Assembly: GCA_002373975.1 (NCBI GenBank)
Contig: DFKZ01000129.1
Location: 1 to 42,684 of the forward strand
DNA: 42,684 nt
Direction: 5' to 3'
Source of the DNA: Lachnospiraceae bacterium UBA3632
GTDB taxonomy: Bacteria > Bacillota > Clostridia > Lachnospirales > Lachnospiraceae
Both the position numbers and the translations under genes were made by a program. Numbering within the stretch: the stretch's first letter is position 1; every line of letters begins with the position of its first letter. Below are positions 17,455-26,584 of the stretch, one piece after another. Below the pieces are notes generated by a model. That model was not told the DNA's origin. It saw only the letters and a list, made by a program, of their open reading frames with translations, and made no database searches.

Positions 17455-18570
17455 TCAGATGAAGACCCACGAAAAATACGGAAGTATCTGGATCACAGGG
17501 TCGTAGCCCTGCTTTAGAAACAGCAGAAAATACCCGGAATATGCAGCGCAGACTCCGCAGGTAAGAACGATCCTTAGCTTTTTCGAAGTAATATTTTTCA
17601 GGATAATCGGGATCAGGAACACCTGCCCTATTATCAGATAATAGCATACGCGGCTCAGCTCCGGAATATAGGTGGCGCAGGTGTAAAGAAGAAGGGCAAA
17701 AAGATTGAGATTAAAAAACATCTCCGCCTTTTCGTTTCCCTTTACGAACTTTTTGTAAAACACAAGGCAGAATATCAGTATTACAGCGCATTTAGCGATA
17801 TTCATAAACGAGAGATTTGTGACGTCCAGTATCGCATCCCCCTCATAATAGGGATAGAATTTAAAGAGAAGCCATCTGATCGGAATCTTGGCAAAAACAA
17901 GCACTGCTGCCGCCACCGGTATCAGCCACACAGTCTTCTTTGACCATTTTAGATAAAATGCGATAAAGTACGCGGGAATAACAAGAAGCGCCGTCATGTG
18001 GAAAAGTGATGCAAAAAGTATAATGATACAGAACTTTACGAACTTTCTGCCAAACAAATATTTCATCGAAAATACCACAAGCGAAAGCGCAAAATAATAC
18101 CTTATGTTGCTGAAGCTCATGAAATAAAATCCGTTTGCCATGAAAAGAAAGAAGCTCATGACAAACATATCGGAGGTATCAAAGAGCCCCTTTACAAAGA
18201 AAAGACAGGTAAAGAATGCTATAACGGCGAATATGGGGATAAATCTCTCCGCCCCGAAAATAAACTGCATCAATCGCACAAACAACACGAAACCTATCTC
18301 GGAGGATACCGCAGTATCGGCGTGATCGATATTTATGAACTGCTGCCTGTACGTCCAGTAATCATTACCTATACCGTAGCGCATTGCGGACAGCAGAAAC
18401 AGAACGATAAAAATGCCGGCAAGCATGCATCTGTTTATCATTTCCTGTCTGGTGGGAAGCGCCGTATCAAGCGGCTTTCCGTTAAGGGTATTAAGTTCTC
18501 TGCGATAGGAAGTGTCGACAAAAAAAGCAAGCGCAACACATACCGCAGTAAGAAAAATGTACATCAGCAT
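17455..18570 (-). CDS. EpsG-family exopolysaccharide polymerase-like membrane protein
   Basis: 371 residues with about ten hydrophobic helices spread along the whole length. The family signature follows the second helix: LSAMRYGIGNDYWTYRQQF (residues about 60-78), the R-x-G-x-G-x-D-Y motif of EpsG-like proteins. These are thought to polymerise or transfer repeat units of exopolysaccharide at the cytoplasmic membrane. It is third in a run with a glycosyltransferase and a chain-length regulator, which supports this role. The polymer is unknown. Confidence 0.85.
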   Translation of the reverse strand: MLMYIFLTAVCVALAFFVDTSYRRELNTLNGKPLDTALPTRQEMINRCMLAGIFIVLFLLSAMRYGIGNDYWTYRQQFINIDHADTAVSSEIGFVLFVRLMQFIFGAERFIPIFAVIAFFTCLFFVKGLFDTSDMFVMSFFLFMANGFYFMSFSNIRYYFALSLVVFSMKYLFGRKFVKFCIIILFASLFHMTALLVIPAYFIAFYLKWSKKTVWLIPVAAAVLVFAKIPIRWLLFKFYPYYEGDAILDVTNLSFMNIAKCAVILIFCLVFYKKFVKGNEKAEMFFNLNLFALLLYTCATYIPELSRVCYYLIIGQVFLIPIILKNITSKKLRIVLTCGVCAAYSGYFLLFLKQGYDPVIQILPYFSWVFI

Positions 18571-18622
18571 CCGAATACGATCCCCGACAAAGCTAAGCCC
18601 GGTCTATGTCCGAGCCCTCTCT

Positions 18623-19729
18623 CTATTTCCCGTAATAGCTTCTGATCAGCCACTCATCTTCTCCCGCAAGGGCAAATGCGACCGGCTTGATATCCTGCCT
18701 CGAAAGCTGCTCAAGCAGTCTTTCGATCTTCTTTCCGTTATGTGCTCCTGCCCGGGCTATTATGACAGTAGCGTCACATTCCTTGATCTTTTTATATACA
18801 TCTTCATCTGTTTTATCCGAGAAGATATCCTCAAAAACAACCTTTTCGGAATCTCCTGAAAGAGCATCTATGAGCGAGTCCTCACTGTTATGGCTGATGA
18901 GTTTTTTCATGCTCCTTATATCCAGGGAAACATCCCCTTCTTCTCCCGAATAAACCTGTCTGATATTACCCGGAGTATCATCGGCTTTAATGATCGCGAT
19001 TTTTTTCTTATCCCCGAGAAATTCCCTGACATTGGCTTCAAATTCCTTCATGGAGATCGCACCAAGAGATAGGATCCCATATCTTTTTTCCAGGGTGGAG
19101 GGAAGGTAAACGGATGTATCGGCGCATGCATAGAAAATGCTTATTATCACGGCAGCTATCAGCCCGATCACCGCTCCGAAGATCACTGCTCTTTTGACAA
19201 AAATGAGTGATACGTCTTCCGTATCATCAGCTCCCGGTTCGTCGACAATCACGATGGATTCTATCTCTTTTTTACCTTCCGGGAAAGCAAGCATCAGCTT
19301 CTCGACTTCCCTTTCAAGCTTAATCGCTTCATCCACACTTCCCGCGGTGGACTTTGTGTAGAGATATCTTACATCGGATTCAACTGTTGCGAGCGTGTTA
19401 GCGATTATCTCATCCTTGGAAAGGCTTCCGCCCATTGCCTTTGACAGACCTTCGGTAAAATAATCCGTATGCATCACTTCCTGCCAGGTAAAGTAATTAT
19501 AATAATCATACTCTTTCCCGGTGGCATCATCCGCATAGGTAACATAGTAGATCGTCCTGGCGCGGTATTTGTATCCGTCCTTTATTCCAAAATTTACCAG
19601 GCAGTATATGCCGCCCACTACCACTGCGCCTATTATCGCAGCAAGCGGAAATACCCATATCCTTTTAAGCAGTTTCAAAAAGAACAGCTTGTAATCTATC
19701 GGTTCCCTTGCATACTTTGTTTCCCACAT
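18623..19729 (-). CDS. Wzz/CapA-type chain-length regulator with a P-loop-less kinase-like tail
   Basis: 368 residues. TM1 is at about 30-52 (VFPLAAIIGAVVVGGIYCLV). An extracytoplasmic Wzz-type domain follows, then TM2 near 182-205 (AVIFGAVIGLIAAVIISIFYA). Past the second helix comes STLEKRYGILSLGAIS, the usual junction to a BY-kinase (CpsD-like) domain. The cytosolic tail (about 235-368) looks like such a domain (KIAIIKADDTPGN, then CDATVIIARAGAHNGKKIE and KPVAFALAG) but has no Walker A GKS/T loop and no C-terminal Tyr cluster. So it is probably a regulatory remnant rather than an active tyrosine kinase. AAAGGAT precedes the start; it lies 24 bp after the glycosyltransferase gene. Confidence 0.8.
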   Translation of the reverse strand: MWETKYAREPIDYKLFFLKLLKRIWVFPLAAIIGAVVVGGIYCLVNFGIKDGYKYRARTIYYVTYADDATGKEYDYYNYFTWQEVMHTDYFTEGLSKAMGGSLSKDEIIANTLATVESDVRYLYTKSTAGSVDEAIKLEREVEKLMLAFPEGKKEIESIVIVDEPGADDTEDVSLIFVKRAVIFGAVIGLIAAVIISIFYACADTSVYLPSTLEKRYGILSLGAISMKEFEANVREFLGDKKKIAIIKADDTPGNIRQVYSGEEGDVSLDIRSMKKLISHNSEDSLIDALSGDSEKVVFEDIFSDKTDEDVYKKIKECDATVIIARAGAHNGKKIERLLEQLSRQDIKPVAFALAGEDEWLIRSYYGK

Positions 19730-19753
19730 GATAGTTATCCTTTCCTTTTCCCC

Positions 19754-20584
19754 TCATCTGTTTTTTTCCTGTCGGGATTTTGACGTTTCCCCGTCCCAGG
19801 GCCTGCGCTCCCTGCAACCCTTTTTCATGAGTTTCTTCGCTTCTTTGTATGATACATCCTTGCACATGTAAGACTTTTTCAGTATTAAAAATCGCAATAT
19901 CATTACCGGTGCAAGAGCTCCGTAGAGATAATGATAGAGCACGCCTCTGTCATAGAAAAACTTCTCGTTATATCCGCTGAACCATGTTGAGCTTCCGTCT
20001 TCCCTGGGCTTTTCCTCACCTATGCACACCGGCACGGCAAGCACTTTTAATCCCTTTTTCAGTGCCTCGTTCAAAAACAGGCTGTCCTCTCCATTGGAAA
20101 AAACCGCGCCGCCTCCGAACCAGAGATGGTATGTAAGCCCTGTTTCATGCAGCCTGCACGTTCTTACCGCGATACTGTATGCCGGGTATCTTCCGCAGTT
20201 CCAGCGGTGTACCCGGTGTGCGGAATCCGTCCAATAGGTCCTTCTCTCCTCTGAAACTTTTACGTTAAAAAGGATCATATCCGCCTTGGGATTCTTTTCG
20301 AACTGATCTTTGACAAGAGCTTCATAATCATCGGAATAAACGATATCTTCGTCCGAAAAGAGCACTATGTCCGCCGTAGCGCGCTGTAGCGCAGTGGTTC
20401 TTGAAAGCCCCACACCTTTTTCATCCATAGAAAGAGCTTTTATCCTGTGTCCTTTACGATCAAACTCTTCCGCGGCATAAGCCGACCCCTGATTGATGAT
20501 AAGCGCATCGCTTGAGATATTCATTTTTTCACATAATGCGTGGACATCCTGTCTTACGCAGGATACAAGAAGCTGGAATGTCAT
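19754..20584 (-). CDS. Family 2 glycosyltransferase
   Basis: About 276 residues of GT-A fold. LLVSCVRQDVHAL opens the domain, KGVGLSRTTALQRATADIVLFSDEDIVYSDDY (cited in two parts: KGVGLSRTTALQRATADIVL and FSDEDIVYSDDY) carries the DxD-like metal site, and FGGGAVFSNGEDSLFLNEAL contains the catalytic ED pair. A hydrophobic segment near 230 (LAPVMILRFLIL) and a basic tail suggest membrane association. I start at the second ATG (20582-20584), which has GAGG 6-7 nt upstream, rather than the one 12 bp before it. It follows uvrA after 49 bp and precedes the chain-length and polymerase genes. Confidence 0.85.
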   Translation of the reverse strand: MTFQLLVSCVRQDVHALCEKMNISSDALIINQGSAYAAEEFDRKGHRIKALSMDEKGVGLSRTTALQRATADIVLFSDEDIVYSDDYEALVKDQFEKNPKADMILFNVKVSEERRTYWTDSAHRVHRWNCGRYPAYSIAVRTCRLHETGLTYHLWFGGGAVFSNGEDSLFLNEALKKGLKVLAVPVCIGEEKPREDGSSTWFSGYNEKFFYDRGVLYHYLYGALAPVMILRFLILKKSYMCKDVSYKEAKKLMKKGCRERRPWDGETSKSRQEKNR

Positions 20585-20633
20585 GTTAAACCTCATCCGT
20601 CGCTTTTGCCGTCTCCCATCGGGTCAGGCATTA

Positions 20634-23492
20634 TTATTTGTCACGGGAGAGCATTTTTTTGATGAAAGCCCCCGTATATGAAATCTTGCTTTTGGCGATC
20701 TCCTCGGGTGTTCCTTCCGCGATAACTGTACCTCCGCGGTCGCCTCCCTCGGGTCCCATATCGATAATATAATCGGCACATTTTATCACATCAAGATTGT
20801 GCTCTATCACCACAACGGAATTCCCCCCGTCGGCAAGCCTGTGAAGGATGTCCACAAGCTTATGCACATCCGCAAAATGAAGGCCGGTCGTGGGCTCATC
20901 CAGAATGTAGATGGTCTTTCCCGTGCTCCTTCTGGAGAGCTCGGTGGCAAGCTTTATTCTCTGGGCCTCACCGCCGGAAAGCTCCGTTGAGGGCTGCCCC
21001 AGTTTGATATACCCGAGCCCCACATCGTAGAGAGTCTGGATCTTGTTCCTGATGGACGGAACGTTTTCAAAGAATGACAGTGCTTCTTCCACTCTCATAT
21101 CGAGCACATCATAAATATTCTTCCCCTTATACTTTACTTCAAGGGTCTCACGGTTGTAACGCTTTCCCTCACATACCTCACAGGGTACATATACATCGGG
21201 AAGGAAATGCATCTCGATCTTAACGATACCGTCACCGCTGCAGGCTTCGCATCTTCCGCCCTTTACGTTAAATGAGAATCTTCCCTTGGTATAACCTCTT
21301 GATTTAGCGTCTACGGTGGATGCAAACAGATCCCTTATCAGATCAAAAGCTCCTGTATATGTGGCAGGGTTGGATCTGGGCGTGCGCCCTATGGGGCTCT
21401 GATCGATGCAGATAACCTTGTCGAGCTTTTCCATTCCGGTTATGGATTTATGCTTTCCCGCGATATTGTGCGCACGGTTAAGCTTCCTTGCCAGAGCGTT
21501 GTAAAGGATCTCATTTACAAGAGAAGACTTACCGCTTCCTGACACACCTGTCACGCAGCAGAATACTCCGAGCGGAAACCTTACATCGATATTCTTGAGA
21601 TTGTTTTCCTGCGCTCCTTTTACTGTGAGCCATCCCGTAGGCTTTCTGCGGCTCTTGGGAACCGGTATTTTGAGCTTACCGGAGAGATACTGACCCGTGA
21701 TTGATTCTTCCACCTTCATTATCTCTTCCGCAGTTCCCGTGGCTACCACTTCTCCGCCGTGAGAACCTGCGCCCGGCCCGATATCAACGATATAATCCGC
21801 CTCAAGCATGGTATCTTCGTCATGCTCAACAACGATAAGAGTGTTGCCAAGATCACGCAGATTCTTGAGAGTGGCAAGCAGCTTATTATTATCCCTCTGA
21901 TGAAGACCGATCGAAGGCTCATCCAGAATGTAGCATACTCCCACAAGCCCCGATCCTATCTGCGTTGCAAGTCTGATACGCTGGGCTTCTCCTCCGGAGA
22001 GTGAGGCTGTGGCTCTTGCAAGAGAAAGATAGTCAAGGCCCACATTTATGAGGAAGCCGACTCTCGCCTTTATCTCCTTTAATATCTGTTCTCCTATGCG
22101 CTGCTGCTGTTTCGTCAGCTCCAGAGAAGCAAGAAAATCGGAAAGATCGGTTATTGACAGTGTTGTCACATCATATATGTTTTTATCTCCTACCGTTATG
22201 GCAAGGGATTCTTTTTTAAGTCTCTTTCCACCGCATTCGCTACAGGGTGTGATGCGCATGAAAGCCTCGTACTCTGCCTTCATTGTCTCGGATGCGGTCT
22301 CTCGGTAGCGTCTTTCGACGTTCTTGATAAGTCCTTCAAATGCGATGGGATATACTCCCGTTCCGCGCTGACCGGAGTAGTGGACCTTCACTTCCTTATC
22401 GGTTCCGTGAATGATTATCTCTTTTATCTTGTCGGGATAGTCTTCAAAGGGAGTGTCAAGGCTGAACTTAAACTCCTTTGAAAGTGCCTGCAGCACTGCG
22501 TTGGTAAAGCTGCCCTCGCTGTTTGCGGACTGCCATCCCATTACGGTTATCGCACCGTCATTTATGGATACCGAGGTATCGGGGATCATAAGATCCACAT
22601 CAAATTCCATCTTATATCCAAGGCCCGCGCATACGGGGCAGGCGCCGAAGGGATTGTTGAAGGAAAAGCTCCTTGGCTCAACCTCGGGAATGCTTATACC
22701 GCAATCGGGGCAGGCATAGCTGGTTGAGAATGTGAGCATTTCTCCGTCCACCACATCTATATAAAGCAGGCCGTCCGCCAGCTTAACCGCGTTTTCTATG
22801 GAATCCGCAAGTCTGGTTCCTATGCCTTCTTTTATGACGAGTCTGTCAATTATTATCTCGATATTATGCTTATTATTCTTCTCGAGGCTGATATCTTCCG
22901 AGAGATCATACTGTATCCCGTCGATCCTGATACGCGCATATCCGGCCCTTCTGGCCCTCTCGATAACCTTTTCGTGCTGGCCTTTTCTGCCGCGCACCAC
23001 AGGAGCGAGTACCATAAACTTCGTGCCTTCCGGCAGCTCACAGATGCGATCTACCATCTGGTCCACAGTCTGTCTTTCAATGGTCCTTCCGCAGTTGGGG
23101 CAGTGCGGGATCCCTATTCGTGCATAGAGAAGCCTGAAATAATCGTATATTTCGGTGACCGTTCCCACAGTGGACCTCGGGTTTCGGTTGGTGGACTTCT
23201 GATCTATCGAGATGGCAGGGGAAAGACCCTCGATACTCTCAACATTGGGCTTTTCCATCTGCCCGAGGAATTGCCTGGCATACGAGGAAAGGGACTCCAT
23301 ATAGCGCCTCTGTCCCTCCGCATATATCGTATCAAAGGCAAGTGATGACTTTCCGCTTCCCGACACTCCTGTCATAACAACCAGGGAGTCCCGGGGGATC
23401 TCCACGTCAATATTTTTAAGGTTGTTCTCCCTCGCACCACGCACGCGGATAGTGTTCCTGGGAAGCATTTTTACATTTTCTGTCTTTTTCAT
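20634..23492 (-). CDS. uvrA: Excinuclease ABC subunit A
   Basis: Damage-recognition ATPase of nucleotide excision repair, working with UvrB and UvrC. 952 residues, the normal length. Both ABC modules are complete: Walker A GVSGSGKSS near residue 42 and again near 645, and two ABC signatures (LSGGEAQRI). The zinc modules CPNCGR, CPDCGI, CSECGG and CEACSGDG are present. AGAGG precedes the ATG. uvrB is not adjacent; downstream are exopolysaccharide genes. Confidence 0.98.
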   Translation of the reverse strand: MKKTENVKMLPRNTIRVRGARENNLKNIDVEIPRDSLVVMTGVSGSGKSSLAFDTIYAEGQRRYMESLSSYARQFLGQMEKPNVESIEGLSPAISIDQKSTNRNPRSTVGTVTEIYDYFRLLYARIGIPHCPNCGRTIERQTVDQMVDRICELPEGTKFMVLAPVVRGRKGQHEKVIERARRAGYARIRIDGIQYDLSEDISLEKNNKHNIEIIIDRLVIKEGIGTRLADSIENAVKLADGLLYIDVVDGEMLTFSTSYACPDCGISIPEVEPRSFSFNNPFGACPVCAGLGYKMEFDVDLMIPDTSVSINDGAITVMGWQSANSEGSFTNAVLQALSKEFKFSLDTPFEDYPDKIKEIIIHGTDKEVKVHYSGQRGTGVYPIAFEGLIKNVERRYRETASETMKAEYEAFMRITPCSECGGKRLKKESLAITVGDKNIYDVTTLSITDLSDFLASLELTKQQQRIGEQILKEIKARVGFLINVGLDYLSLARATASLSGGEAQRIRLATQIGSGLVGVCYILDEPSIGLHQRDNNKLLATLKNLRDLGNTLIVVEHDEDTMLEADYIVDIGPGAGSHGGEVVATGTAEEIMKVEESITGQYLSGKLKIPVPKSRRKPTGWLTVKGAQENNLKNIDVRFPLGVFCCVTGVSGSGKSSLVNEILYNALARKLNRAHNIAGKHKSITGMEKLDKVICIDQSPIGRTPRSNPATYTGAFDLIRDLFASTVDAKSRGYTKGRFSFNVKGGRCEACSGDGIVKIEMHFLPDVYVPCEVCEGKRYNRETLEVKYKGKNIYDVLDMRVEEALSFFENVPSIRNKIQTLYDVGLGYIKLGQPSTELSGGEAQRIKLATELSRRSTGKTIYILDEPTTGLHFADVHKLVDILHRLADGGNSVVVIEHNLDVIKCADYIIDMGPEGGDRGGTVIAEGTPEEIAKSKISYTGAFIKKMLSRDK

Positions 23493-23571
23493 TTCAGCCT
23501 CTTATCTTATTGGTCTCTTATCTTTTCCGGACATCAGGGGCCGCCTGCTGCCTTATATTATCATCAAACGG

Positions 23572-23600
23572 TTGATTTCACTAAATTATTATTTTATCAT
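23572..23600 (+). promoter_or_regulatory. Sigma-A-type promoter for the YhcC-type gene
   Basis: -35 TTGATT (23572-23577) and -10 TATCAT (23595-23600) are separated by 17 bp in the divergent gap with uvrA. The predicted leader is about 57 nt. Confidence 0.55.
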
Positions 23601-23663
23601 AACAGATATCACATATAAAGCGTTTTTTCCAGTCTTACCCCTTTGGAGAGAATTCAGAATAAG

Positions 23664-24530
23664 ATGAAACTGATCGGCGAATACCTTCGTGAAAAGTATG
23701 GATGCAAAGTTTATAAGATCGCATTAAACGGCGGCTTTACCTGCCCTAACAGGGACGGAAAGCTTGATATCCGGGGCTGCATATTCTGCTCTGAAGGTGG
23801 AAGCGGAGAATTTGCGGAGGATCCGCATAAGGCGATCACGCAGCAGATAGAGGATGGCAAAAAACGTGTAGAAGCCAAGAATAAAAGAGGTAAATATATT
23901 GCCTATTTTCAGGCGTATACAGGAACCTACGCTCCCGTTTCAAAGCTTAGAGAAATCTTTTATGAGGCAATAAACCATCCCGATATCGTGCTCCTATCAA
24001 TAGCCACCAGGCCCGACTGCCTGCCGGATTATGTGCTTGAGCTTCTGGCGGAGCTTAACCGGATAAAGCCCGTATGGGTCGAGCTGGGGCTGCAGACCAT
24101 TCATGAAAAGAGTGTAGAATATATCAGGCGCGGATACGAAACAAAAATATATGATGAGGCCGTGCAAAAGCTTCACAGTATCGGAGTATCCGTCATCACT
24201 CATGTGATCCTGGGCCTCCCCGGCGAAACAGCCCGGGATATGCTCGAAACCGTGCGGTATATCTGTGACAGCGGAAGCGACGGCATCAAGCTTCAGCTGC
24301 TTCATGTCCTTAAAGGGACCGATCTTGAGAAAGATTATCTGGAGGGTAAATTTGACACCCTTTCGGAAGATGAATATATGGACATACTAAAACGGTGCAT
24401 AGCGATCATTCCTGAGAATGTCGTTATACACCGTTTAACCGGAGACGGTCCCAAAAGGCTCCTTGTCGCCCCTTTATGGAGCGCCGACAAAAAGCATGTG
24501 ATAAACCGCATACGGAAGGAAGTGCTGTGA
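23664..24530 (+). CDS. YhcC-type radical SAM protein (TIGR01212 family)
   Basis: 288 residues. The cluster-binding cysteines are C27, C39 and C42 (TCPNRDGKLDIRGCIFC), the long-spacing CX11CX2C arrangement of the YhcC/TIGR01212 group. YIAYFQAYTGTYAP and VELGLQTIHEKS are further family blocks. These proteins are reported or suspected to act in RNA or sulfur-related modification, but the reaction here is not known to me. I start at the ATG 23664. A TTG seven codons upstream is also open, but the only purine-rich site (GGAGAG, 23645-23650) lies between the two, at rather long spacing from the ATG. Confidence 0.85.
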   Translation: MKLIGEYLREKYGCKVYKIALNGGFTCPNRDGKLDIRGCIFCSEGGSGEFAEDPHKAITQQIEDGKKRVEAKNKRGKYIAYFQAYTGTYAPVSKLREIFYEAINHPDIVLLSIATRPDCLPDYVLELLAELNRIKPVWVELGLQTIHEKSVEYIRRGYETKIYDEAVQKLHSIGVSVITHVILGLPGETARDMLETVRYICDSGSDGIKLQLLHVLKGTDLEKDYLEGKFDTLSEDEYMDILKRCIAIIPENVVIHRLTGDGPKRLLVAPLWSADKKHVINRIRKEVL

Positions 24531-24560
24531 CAGGCTTTCCGATATCACATTCGTTCGATA

Positions 24561-25190
24561 TCAGAATCCCAGATTATCATTTACCAGGATCACATGTATC
24601 CTGCCTGCATGGCGGGAGTATCTGGTGATGAGGATCTGGCAGCAGATCGTATCGGGGGATTTGCAGTTCATACACGAGCCCAGCTTGGAGCAGGGTGTGG
24701 TGAGCCCGAATCTCTGTGCATTAGTGGGAGCCGCCACATTTCTTGCACGCTTCATTGCAGCATCCACATCGCTGCACACCTTATTCATTCCCACAATAAA
24801 GATAACCTTCTTCGGACCCTGAGCTATGGCTGATACGCGGTTGGAATTGCCGTCTATATTTATCAGCACTCCGTCATCCGTCATGGCATTGGTACTTGAA
24901 AGAAACACATCAGCGTCATATCCGTCAAGCATTGCGGCTCTTTTATCCTCATATTTGTCCCTGTCTATGAATTTATAATTTCCGTTTTTTACAGCCTCCA
25001 CAAGCCCTATCTCGTGAGCGCTCATTGCGCCGCCCATGGTCACGCTTGCCCCCTCGGGAATAAGTTCGAGAGCCTTTTTTAATGCCTCCTCTTTACTTGC
25101 GGCATAGTAGCCTGTCATATTTCGGGATTCAAGTCCTTTTATGACTTTCTGTGCAAGTAATTCGTTTCTTTTTATGATGTTTTCGTCCAT
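24561..25190 (-). CDS. LUD-domain protein (LutC/YkgG-like, DUF162)
   Basis: 209 residues of the LUD fold seen in lactate-utilisation proteins LutB/LutC. ASVTMGGAMSAHEIGLVEAV and NAMTDDGVLINIDGNSNRVSAI are the typical blocks. Stand-alone proteins of this kind, with a C-terminal cysteine cluster (here CSKLGSCMNCKSPDTICC, near residues 165-185), are common in anaerobes and their reaction is unsettled; the cysteines may bind a metal or Fe-S cluster. AAAGGGG precedes the ATG. It lies 80 bp after the Cys-Ala tail gene on the same strand, but I see no functional reason to link them. Confidence 0.85.
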   Translation of the reverse strand: MDENIIKRNELLAQKVIKGLESRNMTGYYAASKEEALKKALELIPEGASVTMGGAMSAHEIGLVEAVKNGNYKFIDRDKYEDKRAAMLDGYDADVFLSSTNAMTDDGVLINIDGNSNRVSAIAQGPKKVIFIVGMNKVCSDVDAAMKRARNVAAPTNAQRFGLTTPCSKLGSCMNCKSPDTICCQILITRYSRHAGRIHVILVNDNLGF

Positions 25191-25270
25191 GGATCGATCC
25201 CCTTTCCTTATTCAATTAAGCATTCATTCCTTCTACATGGCTCTACGTTTTTGTTCTTTATTTATATTCT

Positions 25271-26584
25271 TTACTTCGATCCGTTTTTGGCTGATCTCCT
25301 GTTTTCAAAATATCTCAGCTTAAGATTTGTATTATAAAAGTCCTTGGTGGTGCAGCCCGCTCTTCCGCCTCCGGCGCAGGCGCATGCGCATGCACATGCA
25401 CAGGAACTGTGAGCGCAGGAGCTGTGATGGCTGCTGCGTGATGAAGAAGAGTGGGACGAGGATGAACTGCTGATGTGATGTACTACCGGAACAGGTATCA
25501 CATGCACGCGCATGTAGGTGTTGGGTGACGAGGAATACCTGTATGTACCGTCCGTCTTTTTATTGAGGATCTCTTTTTCCTCAGGCGGGATATCCTTTTC
25601 CTCCACCTTGGTTTCGCTCTTTATAAAGCTGCATCCGCAGTATGCGCAGTTGTCTTTTCCCTCGGGCCTTGGAGCATTACATCCCGGACAGTTGGCATAG
25701 TATTCTATCTTGGTGCGGACGATCTTGGGTTCGCCTCCGAAGTTTGCAGTTCTGTTGTAGCGTTGTCGCATCTTTCTGGAAAGGATCGCCAGTCCCACGA
25801 TCATAGCAATAAAAGGCGAAGGTACAAACAGGCTGTAAAGGGTTGCTATACCGGAGCCAACCAACTGTCCCACTTTCCCTGCAGTGCTTATACTGCCTTT
25901 CACGGATCCGTCAATATTTGCATCTACGGTATTGCTGCTTTCCTTTTTCTCTTTAAAGGCGTAGGCGTCGTTTTTATATGTGACCTTTACGGTGTATTTC
26001 TCGCCCTTATCAAGGAATGCTCTCCAGACACAATATCCGTCCTCAAACTCACAGGAAGGCGACCAGCTCTCCATCTTTTCATTATTCCAGCGGATCACCA
26101 TATTATCGACGATGATATTATCAAACCATCCGGGCGTAAATTCATATACGGTCTCCCCGTCAGTGAGACTGTTTACGTCATAGGCATAATCCTGAATGAC
26201 CTCGTAATCAAAGCTGACCACTTCACCCGCATAATAATCCCTGTCAAAATCTATCCTGAGTGATGGACCATCCGAAGAAGTATAGCTCATCTTTTTAATA
26301 TTGGACGATAATGGCTCATACTCCACATAGTGCTTGTTGGGTATTCCTATGGTCACCCACGAAAGAGGCCCTTCGGAATCTGAATCGAGCACCATCCATT
26401 CAATATGATAAACAAGATCGAGCGTAGCATCATCATTTACATTGACAGTGATGTCATATTCCAGAATATTATCAAGGTCCCCTGCTGCGTAGGACTTAGT
26501 TGCGAAAAGCATCACCATAAAGAGGGAGCAGGCAGTGATACCGACAAATCTGAATATATTATCAAATAATCTTCTTGCCATCAT
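25271..26584 (-). CDS. Membrane protein with zinc ribbon and Ser/His/(Cys-Ala)5 tail; candidate radical SAM substrate
   Basis: 437 residues. The signal peptide is at 1-33 (hydrophobic ITACSLFMVMLFA, likely cut after SYA). An extracytoplasmic beta-rich domain, loosely like DUF2207, spans about 36-210. One TM helix at about 247-268 follows, then a basic KMRQRYNR anchor. The part after it is predicted cytoplasmic: a zinc ribbon (C299, C302, C313, C316, C318), then a Ser/His-rich tract (369-394) with C390, and (Cys-Ala)5 at 395-404 followed by GGGRAGC (C411) and KDFY. The tail has seven cysteines in 22 residues. The ATG overlaps the stop of the radical SAM gene (ATGA) and has AAAGGGGGG upstream, so expression is coupled. 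I infer that the tail is the maturase's substrate. Confidence 0.8.
   Translation of the reverse strand: MMARRLFDNIFRFVGITACSLFMVMLFATKSYAAGDLDNILEYDITVNVNDDATLDLVYHIEWMVLDSDSEGPLSWVTIGIPNKHYVEYEPLSSNIKKMSYTSSDGPSLRIDFDRDYYAGEVVSFDYEVIQDYAYDVNSLTDGETVYEFTPGWFDNIIVDNMVIRWNNEKMESWSPSCEFEDGYCVWRAFLDKGEKYTVKVTYKNDAYAFKEKKESSNTVDANIDGSVKGSISTAGKVGQLVGSGIATLYSLFVPSPFIAMIVGLAILSRKMRQRYNRTANFGGEPKIVRTKIEYYANCPGCNAPRPEGKDNCAYCGCSFIKSETKVEEKDIPPEEKEILNKKTDGTYRYSSSPNTYMRVHVIPVPVVHHISSSSSSHSSSSRSSHHSSCAHSSCACACACACAGGGRAGCTTKDFYNTNLKLRYFENRRSAKNGSK
25373..25402 (-). repeat. (Cys-Ala)5 coding repeat
   Basis: Ten codons alternating TGT/TGC and GCA/GCC encode residues 395-404 of the membrane protein. Third-position variation among the codons shows that the protein pattern is being kept rather than a simple DNA repeat having slipped. 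Confidence 0.85.

Noticed and set aside
25373..25402. The GCATGCGCATGCACATGCAC-like tract as a microsatellite or Z-DNA element
   Set aside because: It encodes a regular Cys-Ala repeat with varied third positions inside an intact gene, so the protein pattern explains it.
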